DNA of 64,000 nt from positions 186,001 to 250,000 of the forward strand of contig JAEHOE010000118.1 in assembly GCA_016858145.1 (NCBI GenBank), read 5' to 3'. The notes beneath the pieces are model-generated. The model made no database searches, was not told the origin of the DNA, and saw only the letters and a program-made list of their open reading frames with translations. Both the position numbers and the translations under genes were made by a program. This DNA is from Edaphochlamys debaryana (taxonomy: Eukaryota; Chlorophyta; Chlorophyceae; Chlamydomonadales). This document shows, in pieces, positions 55,489-64,000 of the stretch. Each line of letters opens with the position of its first letter. The first letter of the stretch is position 1.

Positions 55489-58373
55489 ATGGCTGACGTT
55501 CAGCTGCCCGGCGCTGCGGCGCCCTCGCAGCTCAGCGTTCTTGACGTTCTCCGACACATGCCCGCTGAGGCGACGAGAGTTCTTTACCTTCGCCTCAGAG
55601 GTCCTAAGGAACTTATCTGGGCTCGCCAACGTGCGGCTAGCGTGCCGAGCGCTGCGAGCGCTCCTGGATGCGCATGTGCCCGAGCTCAGCTTGCGGTTCT
55701 CGGTGAACAACGACGAGCAGTGCGCGCGGCTGGAGCGGCTCTGCGGCGACGGCACATGGCTACAGCGCTTCCCTGCGTGCCGCAAGCTCTCGCTCCAGGT
55801 TGACGACCTGGAAGCGGAACGCGACCGTCAGCGCGCCCACACGCAGGTTCTGGTCCCCCTCGCCACCACCTGCGAGGCGTCTCGGCGCCACATCACCGAG
55901 CTCTCGCTCGACTGCGAGGGTTACATGTGGTTTCCCACGTGGCTACGTAGCGACGTGCTGCGGAGCCTGCTGTCGCTGCTGTCGGCGCTGACCACGCTAC
56001 ATCTCCGCTTGCTGCCGCCGCATTTCCCTGACATGGCCGCCTTCGAGGCCGACCGTCAGTTGCCCGGCCCCATCGCGCTGCTCCCCAACCTCACGAAACT
56101 CAACATATCAGGCCTCGAGTGGCTGATCCCTTACCATGGCCAGGGCCCAGACACCTCCGCCTGGTTCTTCAGCGGGGCCGATCTGGGCCGACTGACCAGC
56201 CTGGTCGTCAGTGCCTATGACCGGGGTTTCCGGGAGGAGCCGGCCGAGGCTCCCAGCAGCGACGCGGCGCACTACCCGGAGATAGCGCTGCTGCTGCCGC
56301 GGTTGACGGGTGGGTCGGACTGGGAAGCTTGGGGCTGCAAGCGGCGGCACGCCTTTCGATAGGCCCAGGGGTGCATTCGTTCGGCATGCATTCGACGCCC
56401 TGCCAGGCGGACTCTTGAGGAGCTAAGGCTTCAGCCCCTCAGAGCACGTGACCGATACCCGCTTCTACTACCCTCTGCTGTGCCCTGCATGCGACCCGCA
56501 GGCCTCAAGCTCCTGTCCCTGGATGCCAGCCTCGACGCCGCCTTTTCGCCGACGGACGCGGCTCAGATCCTGGCGGCCCTGCCCCCCAGCCTCGAGACCC
56601 TGATGATGCAGCCTGTATGGCCCGCGGCACTTCGCTATACCTGCTTCTGGCTCCTCTGCCGCTTGCACGGCGGCAAGCTGCAGTCGGTGGAGCTAGTGCT
56701 GACGGGGCCCGATCACGAGCTGTATGTCGTACAACGAGCTGTGCGGCTACCTGTACGACATGCTGCACGACTGCCCCGCCTGGGCCCCTGCCTGCCCCGA
56801 CTGGCCGTGTACATGAAGGTCACAGCCGCCAGGGCCCCGGGACCTCTCGATCGTGGGGCGGAGCTGCTGGCGAGGTGCGATGAGGTCTACCTGTCCAACC
56901 TGCAGGTGGGTTGCAGGCCAGGGTGGGTGGGTGCCCGTTTGTTCAAGGCAGTGGAGACGGTGTGGTAACAAGTTGTGGATAGATGGGAACAGAGTGCCTG
57001 GTGTGGCTCTCGTGGTCAGAGGCCGATGTATAGCTCCTTGGAAGGGGTACGTGTGGGGTAACCGCTTACTGCGTACCGATCGCCTGTGCATGTGTGCAGG
57101 TGGACGGGTGGCGCGAGGCGGAGGAGGGGGAGGAGGTGGATGCCGGGCAGCAGGCGATGTGGGCACAGCCCGTGGAGGTGGGCGGCTTGGAAGCCATCGA
57201 GGTGGCCATGGGGGTGGCACAGCAGTTTGGCGTCCCGGGGGTGCTCAGGCTGAGCCACCTGGATCACGAGCTGCAGCTGCTGACGAAGAGGGAGCGGCGG
57301 GCGCTGGAGGTTGTAGGGGTGGGTAGCGGCAGTGACAGCGAGGGGGATGCGGTGGAGGAGGGCGAGGGGGCAGGTGGCGAGGGGCCGGATGGCGGCGGCG
57401 CTTGCTCGAGCGGCCGCACGGTCAGCTCCAGCGGCAGCGCCTCCCCGCCGCCGTCCCCGGTATCCCTCGACCAGCTGCTGAGGCGGGCGGTGGGGAGGAT
57501 GGCGGCGGCCTCAGAACCGGGCGCCAAACCAAACCCCATGCGTCGCAGCCTCCTGCTCCGGGGCCCCGCGGTGGAGGGCTTGCTGGCCGAGCCTGCCGGC
57601 CGCCTCCAATCCTGGGTGGAGCAGCTGGCGGAGGACATGACGGAAGCCCAGGGGCCTTCGCCGGAGTACAGCCGCGCCCGCGTGCACTCCTAACGGGCCG
57701 TGCCCTCCGCCGGAGCTCTGGTGCTCGAGTGCATGACGTATCAGGCGACGCGGCTCGCAGCTGACGTGGCTTGGGGCATGTTTGAGCAGGAGTGGGAGGA
57801 CGAGGACGAGGTGGAGGAGCGAGAGGCGGCAGGACACGAGCAGCACGAGGGGGAAGGGAGCGGCAGCGGAGGTGGAGTAGGCGACGGAGCCAAGGCTGGG
57901 GGCGGTGGGGACAGGGGCGCTCGCCTGGAGGCGCTGCCGTGCTGCCCGTCGTTGGACGAAGTGCTCCTTGAGGTGGGCCCCCTCGAGAGGATGGGGCAGG
58001 GCGGGCGGGTTATGGTAGCTGCTCGCCGCTCACTACCGCCAACTGTGCACCAAACGCCTCATCCGCACCTACAGCCTCCAAGCTTGGCCCCGCGCGACAT
58101 CTCCATCTTCCCTCTGCCCTGCTTATGCCATCTGCCCTTCCCAATCCCCCTCAGGTCTTGCAAGACTTGTGGGATGGGGTCAGTGAGGCTGAGGCGGCAG
58201 GCCGCGGCACGGAGGGAGCCTGGAGGCAGCGGTTGCAGCGGTACGGGAGGGGGCTGTGGGGCAATGGAACGGAGTGGGGCGGGCGCAGCAGCGGTGACCT
58301 GGCGCGGCTGAGGTGGCTGCTGGAGGCGGCGGAGGAGGTGCGGAGCCTGCCGGGGGCGAACAAGGTGGGGTAG
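55489..58373 (+). pseudogene. F-box-like/leucine-rich protein, inverted copy B (damaged)
   Basis: Same four-exon plan as copy A: 55489-56309, 56502-56905, 57100-57972, 58155-58373. The start MADVQLPG, with LDVLRHMPAEATRVLY, is in one frame, but the continuation NVRLACRALRALLDAHVPEL is in another, so there is an indel near 55585-55620. The Leu-rich part follows (ITELSLDCEGY, LPNLTKLNISGLEWLIP, LKLLSLDASLDAAF). Near 56715-56790 a short stretch is read in a shifted frame and restored again relative to copy A. A TAA at 57691-57693 replaces the Tyr codon of copy A, yet protein-like sequence (TRLAADVAWGMFEQEW) continues behind it in the same frame. A shorter protein ending at 57690 is possible if the first shift is an assembly error. 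Confidence 0.6.
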
Positions 58374-61300
58374 CGAGGGAGGCACGGGTCCGCGTGGTGG
58401 GCAAGGGGGAGAACGACGCTGTGGACGAGGTGGTTAGGGGTAGGGTTGGACCACGCGAGGACGTGACGCAAATACTCGCGTCGCGCAGTCGCGCTGTTGG
58501 CCGTACTGGCATCCTGGCTACGGTAGCACACAAGCATGGTGATTGTGCCGCGACGAGGCTTAGGTTTAGGAAAGGGGGGGAAAAAGGGCCAGATAGAGTA
58601 GCCTGGGGCGCAGGGCAAGCCATGCCCGTATGTACACATGCCGTATTCGTCTGGAGCATTGCTACCAGATGCCGCAGAGAGAAACGCGCTAGCTAGCTAC
58701 TGTCTATGTCAGGGCGAGTCTGTTCGTCCACGGTGACCGTACGACCTACATTGGGATCCGAGGGCGTGCTGCGCCGTCTAATGGCGCTGAACTATGGGGC
58801 CTTTGGCTAATCGCAGTCGGGAGTACCGTAGTCTGAGCGTGCGTGTCAGGACCAACCTGTGGCTGTGTGGATTGTGGAGATCAGGGACCTCCACCCAGCC
58901 GCCTTTGCGTCGTCTCGTCTCGGAGTGTGAGCAGTGGCCGCTTCACCGCCACTGGCTAGGGCTTGCATGTGGTTCTCAAATCACGCGTGTCCAAATTGTT
59001 TTTGTTGTTTAACGGAGCATCAGCTTTGGGCCAAAGGGACGTGTGTCCAGTGTCCAGAGTGCACTGCCCACCCCACCCCCTCCCCCTCGGACCGCAGATA
59101 GGGTTTGGGTTTGGGTTGCTTGGGTTCGGTTCGGTCTTGCCCCTCTCCCCCACGCAGGACTCGCCCCTCACGGCTTCCCGATCCTGTTCCCGATGACCCC
59201 CGTGTACTGCGCTGGACCACCGCGGTCCACCCCTTGGCTGGTGTTGGGCGGGCGGGGAACGCTCCGCTACCTGGGCCACCTGAGTGGGGGGACTCTCAGC
59301 ACGACTCCCGGATGGGTGGGGTCCCTGCTTGCCAGCCACCCCATCCGGACTTCCCTGCCCGCGCCCCCGCACCCCCTCTCTCCACGACTCCACCCCTCGC
59401 AGCTATGGGCCACCTCTGCCGTACGGCCCTCATCACGTGGTCTTTGCTGACTTTCGCCACACTCGCTGCCCTCTTTAGGGTCTTCTGTGCAGTCTCCGGC
59501 GGCTCCTGGGCTTGCTGTTGCTTCTTCTGCCGTCGCCCTGGCTTGGCGCATGTTCGATGGCTGACTCCTTCTCCTTCGCGTCTGCCACGGCGCTTCTCCC
59601 TTCACGTTCAGGTCTGTATGATGATGCTGGGCGGGTCTGGGACTGTAGCGAGCCGCCGGAGATGCTGCGCGCCAGACCTGCACGCTAGTAACCTGCCCCA
59701 GGTAACTCGTGGGTGGGAGGCTTCGGACGGCTTCGGGCGGTTTTGGAAGGCTTCGACTTGCCGCCTGGTAAGGTGACGCCGCTCTCGGCTCGCAGGAGCA
59801 GGGTTGCGGATAGTCGCCGACCAGTGCACTTGTTGCATTTGCTGGCCTTGATTTTCGCATCACTCCTCTCCCGTGTCTCCTTTCCCCTCCCATTCCCCAC
59901 TCTCGGGCCGCGGCACACGCCCACGGCCCGCCCTGCCCAACGCCCGACGGAGCCCCACCCACGCGCCACGCCTCGGGTCCCCCTGTCCCCGCACAGCCCG
60001 CGCTGCTGAGCTGCACCTGGATGGCTGCACGTCCACGTCGCACCGTCAGCTGTCCAGCCCTCAAGGGCCCAAGACCCCGACTGGACGGCGTCTAACCACT
60101 CCTGTGTAGGGGGTGGGGTGGATGTCCGAGGCAGGAGTGAATGTGCAAGGCATTCACCGCAACCCGCCCACCCTCTTGACCGCCGGTAACTGCCGCCTCA
60201 CCGCCTCACGCCCTCACCCCCGACAGTGTGCGTGGTGAGACAGAAGCGGTATCCACGGGATCGCACCGGGGACGAGGGCAGGCGTCCATACAGTGGGGGG
60301 CCGAGGGCCTCGGCGGGACTGTGCCCACAGGTGCCCCAAATCCCCCAATGCAACCGGGTCGGGCCCACCGGGTCTGCTGGCCTTTGGAGGGTTGCGGGTG
60401 AAATGAAGCGGGCGTGCGGGGGCGGGGTTACCGCCAGCCCGCCAGTACCAGATCTGCAGATCAGTGATTCCCGCCCTAGCCCGTGCCTACTCCCACCCGC
60501 CGGTGCTGAGGCCTGGGGTGGTTGCAGCCTGGCCTGGGTGGCTGGGGTGGGGTTAAGGGCCAGACTTCCTACCATACACACAGGCCCTACACGCCTCAGT
60601 GCCGCATTTGGAAAGCTCCCCGGCCCCAGCCCGATATAACCACCTGCCGTGTGCCGCTGTGCAGACGTCGATTCGCCCGCCCGGCTACGTCCTTCGTATG
60701 GACGCGCTCTTTCAGATCTTCTGGCTGTGCACCCAAAACGAACTGGTTCACAGACACGCACGGGCGTCACGAACCCGAACTTCTTCTCCGAGGGCGGAAC
60801 GGCCAGCAGCAAGTGTGACCGCGCTGCCCGTGCATCGGTCGGAACAGCCTTTTTACGAGGTCGCGCGCAGTACACCGTTGCTACTGAGCGCGCGCCTTAG
60901 CATTGTTCCGTTCCACACCTCCCGCGTTGCGCGCCTGTGTCCGCTCGGCCGTCGTGCTGGTTAGCGCAACGACATGCTCGTCGTGAAATAGGAACTCCGA
61001 ACGCTTCTGTAATAGACTGAACGCTTTTACTAGAGCGTGTGCCCAGAAAGCTCTGCAGTCCGAGGGAAAAGGTGATGTATTGCTCATTTCACCGCGGCTG
61101 GGTCACGGCAGAGGCAGACCACCTGTGCTTCTGGGAGTTTTGACAGAGCCGGCCGCGAGAATGCTACGACGCAGGTGTCGGCAACACGTTCCGGCACCCG
61201 GGCTGTAATGTCGGTCTCTCGGGCTCCTGCCGCTTTCAGACGCAGGTGTGGACTGCATGAGTTCTCTGTATGTTCACGCTGACGAGAGCCTGATTTGCAC

Positions 61301-61739
61301 GGGGGGGAAAACGGCCAACAAGGAGGGCGAGGGCGACATCCGGTGAGACTCAAGACTGCCCGCCCACGGTGGGAACGCCCCACAAGAGCCACTTGTTGTC
61401 TCTATACATTCTCCTCTTTCTCATGCCTTCATACATTCCCCACGCTGCAAGCTCCCCGTGCTAGCCGTTGCCGCTAAAACTCGCGACCAACGCGTGGCGC
61501 CGACCGGAGACGAACATGAGAGCGAATTAATATTGTGGCCCACAGCAGAGGCACACGGCACACGCTATCTAAGTTCGGCCTCTGAGGAATCTGCGTGGTT
61601 GAGCACCTTTCGGGCTTGAGGGCCAGCCGGGCTGTGCAGGCCAGAACTTTGCAGACTCTTGCTGCCACTTCGAAGAGGCGATTCGGGTTGACTTGCCCAA
61701 CGTGCCACTTTTGGGTGCGCATCGCGAGCTGGCGAAGAA
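58374..61739. other. Longest interval without a supported gene
   Basis: About 3.4 kb. Open frames exist at 59043-59776 and 60198-60875, and a stretch near 59160-59330 reads smoothly as protein (APHGFPILFPMTPVYCAGPP). However, no family, start or splice set could be established. GGGTTTGGGTTTGGGTT at about 59101 is telomere-like only by chance length. Confidence 0.4.
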
Positions 61740-64000
61740 ATGCGGCTTATGAAGAAGGCAGCTGCTGCTCTGGGGTTTGGAGAAGCAACGGCGACCAAGG
61801 AGCGGAAGGCTTCGTCAGGAGGCTCGAGCCCTCGCTCAAGCGATGCCCGCGTAGTGCCTTTGACGCAATGCGAGGATATCCAGCTGCCCCCGGAGTACAA
61901 ACTGACTCTGCAGTCTCATGACATCGCCATGTCACCCGGAGCGGAGTCGCCAGCACAGCAATGGGCCCAGCATCGTTCTTCGGCAGACGGGCGTCTTCAT
62001 ATTTTGCCTGGTGCCTCCATACGGGCTATGTACGGGCCGCTAGACTCGCCCAGCGGCTCCACGTCCGGCACACCCAAAGGTGCGACTGTCGTTCGGTTAC
62101 TTTCGCTCGGGGTGGGTGACCGCGCTTTGTGGCCAATTTCCCCCCCCCCCCCCCCCCCCCCCCTCCCCCTCCCCCTCCCCCTGCCTCTGTCCTTCCCCCC
62201 GCAGGCCCCTCCTGCACAGGCGGAGGCCACGGCGAGGCCCCTCCGTCCGCTGCGGGCGCACACCCGCACCCCAGCCCGCGGTCACCGCTGGGCCGGCAGT
62301 CGAGCCACAACATGCAGCTGCCCAGGTGGGCGGTGGGCACTGACCAACAGCCCTGCACCCCCCCCCCCTTCACACACCCCTGCTCACATGCGCCATGCCG
62401 CGCCTGCCCTCGCCCACCCCAACGCCTGCATCCCTGCGCACATCGCCTCAGCCGCCGTCTACGCAGAGCTTCTTGCTCTTTGCGCTTGCTGTGCACGACC
62501 AGTGCTCTCGCCCCTCGTGCTTGAGCATCCACACATGTGGCCACGTCGTCCACCTCTCCTCCTGACGGTACCCGCCCCGCCCCGCCCCCCTTCCCCCCAG
62601 CAGCCCCCTGTGCACCGCCACCGCCACCCCCCTGGCGCGCCACCTCGCCAACCGGGCCCTGCGCAAGGCAGGGGACGCGTCCCCAGTGTCACTGCCCTCC
62701 CTGACGGGCGGGGGGGCGACCAAGGTCAGGGACATGGCACACGGTGTCATCGGCGGAGGTGCGCTCTCCACGGGCCCGCCCACACTCTCGCTCACAGTCC
62801 CTGACGGCCCCGACGGCGCGCCGCGGCCCCCCGGCGCCTCCACCTCCCCCAAGGGAGGCTCCCCGCGCGTGCGCCGCGCAACCACCATGGACATCCCCCC
62901 CGGGACCGGGCCGGGGGGCGCGCCCGACCTCTCCCCCACCGCCTCGGCTGAGCTGGGCGCAGTGGGGCTGGGCAGCGGCAACACCTCGGCCCCCATCAGC
63001 CCCAGCGCCTCCGCCGGGAACCTGTCTGCACTGGGCGCGACCTCGGGCCCCGCCGGCCCCGCCACCGGCCCCGGCACCGAGCGCTTTCAGAGGGTGCAGT
63101 CGCTGCAACATACCAGCAGCGCCGCCCCCGGGGCAGGGTCGGGCCACCACTCGCAGCCGTACCAGCACTCCCACCTGCACCCCGGCTCGCCCTTCCACAC
63201 CTCCCACGCCGACGCCTCCGCCCACCTGGCCTCGGCCCCGCCCTACCACGACCCGCCCAAGCCCCGCCACTCCATCAACGGGCCCCTCTTCACCTCCGCC
63301 TCGGCCCGATACGAGGACAGCTCGCCCTCCCTCGCCAGCCCGCTGGGCGCTCCCTCGGACGGCGCCCTCCCCGGCGGCGCCTCCTCCCGCCCCCTCCCCG
63401 GGCCCCTGCTCAGCCCCCAGCGCCAGGCCCTGCTCCAGCGCGAGCGGACGCCCGACTACCGCCGCCGCAGCGAGATGGCCATCGCGGTGGGGGGCGTGCA
63501 GCCGCCCGAGACCCCCCTGCCCAAGCTGAGGGTGGCGGCCACGGTGGCCGCCTCCGTGGCAGCGGAACACGCGGCGGGGTCCGGCGTCAGCCCCGCCCCG
63601 GCCTCACCCTCGGCTTCGGCCGGTCAGCACATGGGCTCGTCTGAGCTGAGCGCGACGATTCCCGAGGAGGGCGAGGGCGGAGAGGGGCAGAGCATTGGGG
63701 GCCAGGCCGCCGCCGCGGGCGGCGTGTCTCCGCGCATCGCCTCGCCCGCGCCCCCCTTCGCCACGGCCCCCGCCGCGGCGAGCCCCTCCCGGGCGCTGTC
63801 GCAGCGGCATCGGCAGCAGGCGCAGAGGGAGCAGGGCGAGAGCGAGGAGCCGGCGGCGGCGTCGGAGGACCTCCTCCCCACCAAGCCCGAGCCGCTGCGC
63901 CTGCCCCACGCCGCCGCCGGCTCCTCCCGCAACGCCCTCTCCCCCGTGGTGTCCGCAGCGGGCGGCGCGGGGGCGGACGCGCTGCCCTCCCTGGCCCCCG
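61740..64000 (+). CDS. Ser/Pro/Ala-rich protein of unknown function, partial at right edge
   Basis: Exons: 61740-62079 (start MRLMKKAAAALGFGEATATK; a second ATG at 61749 is possible), 62205-62325, and 62599 to beyond 64000, joined in phase (1, then 2). The third exon is open for 1.4 kb to the window end with strongly coding-like codon use. The product is low in hydrophobic residues and rich in Ser, Pro, Ala and Gly, with scattered basic motifs (RVRRATTMD, YRRRSEMAIAVGG). It is probably largely disordered and a likely phosphorylation target. The N-terminus (LPPEYKLTLQSHDIAM) has no family match I know. Exon 3 has a CAGCAG tandem acceptor at 62596-62601. Any folded domain must lie beyond the window. 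Confidence 0.65.
62140..62182. repeat. Poly-C and CCCCCT repeat in an intron
   Basis: A run of about 24 C followed by CCCCCT-type units, in the first intron of the Ser/Pro-rich gene. It may serve as a long pyrimidine tract before the acceptor at 62204. Confidence 0.9.

Noticed and set aside
59099..59130. Telomere-like GGGTTTGGGTTTGGGTT
   Set aside because: Only about three degenerate units, no longer array, and similar TG-rich runs occur near 37391-37480; not evidence of a chromosome end or fusion.
59043..60875. Possible genes in the 58.4-61.7 kb interval
   Set aside because: Several open frames, some protein-like, but no start, splice set or family could be supported.
1..64000. tRNA, rRNA, CRISPR arrays or viral genes
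   Set aside because: Scanned for T-loop-like motifs, spaced repeats and viral or transposase signatures; nothing convincing was found.

Overview
The window looks like nuclear DNA of a green alga. It is very GC-rich, its genes are split by short GT-AG introns (with two likely GC-AG introns), and it carries a plastid chaperonin-60 alpha gene, plastid-type leader peptides and several genes of plant-like type. Base composition, low-complexity Ala/Gly/Pro tracts and F-box-like proteins would suit a chlorophyte such as a member of the Sphaeropleales, but this is inference and no species can be named from sequence alone.

Layout, left to right. 1-736: three exons of a minus-strand PH-domain protein that runs off the left edge. 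1295-4740: a ten-exon plus-strand inositol-pentakisphosphate 2-kinase. 5859-29195: a tandem array of five copies of one two-exon, minus-strand gene of unknown function (copies 1 to 5). Copies 2+3 and 4+5 are two versions of one duplicated pair with matching flanks, leaders and 5'-UTR introns. Copies 3, 4 and 5 are open; copy 1 is a truncated, frameshifted relic and copy 2 has lost its frame. Inside the array lie a putative plastid single-span coiled-coil protein (8948-10371), a roughly 1.1-kb insertion (about 11399-12531) and the C-terminal part of a leucine carboxyl methyltransferase gene (20002-21302).

29881-32216: a minus-strand membrane protein of the DGK1/SEC59/phytol-kinase type. 33456-40503: a twelve-exon ARIA/ABAP1-type armadillo + BTB protein on minus. 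42370-47431: a fifteen-exon plastid chaperonin 60 alpha gene on plus, with its transit peptide split over two small exons. 49431-52555 (minus) and 55489-58373 (plus): two inverted, damaged copies of an F-box-like/leucine-rich gene, flanking an intact four-exon gene for a probable plastid membrane protein (53385-54669). 61740-64000: a Ser/Pro-rich protein gene that runs off the right edge.

No pathway links the conserved genes: inositol phosphate synthesis, BTB-type protein adaptor, lipid or polyprenol phosphorylation and plastid protein folding are ordinary single genes. The unusual biology is in the duplicated material: the five-copy family with conserved blocks alternating with unrelated blocks, and repeated tandem duplications that cross exon/intron borders in three different genes. 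Exon borders were set by hand from splice consensus, phase agreement and family similarity recalled from general knowledge. No database search was run.
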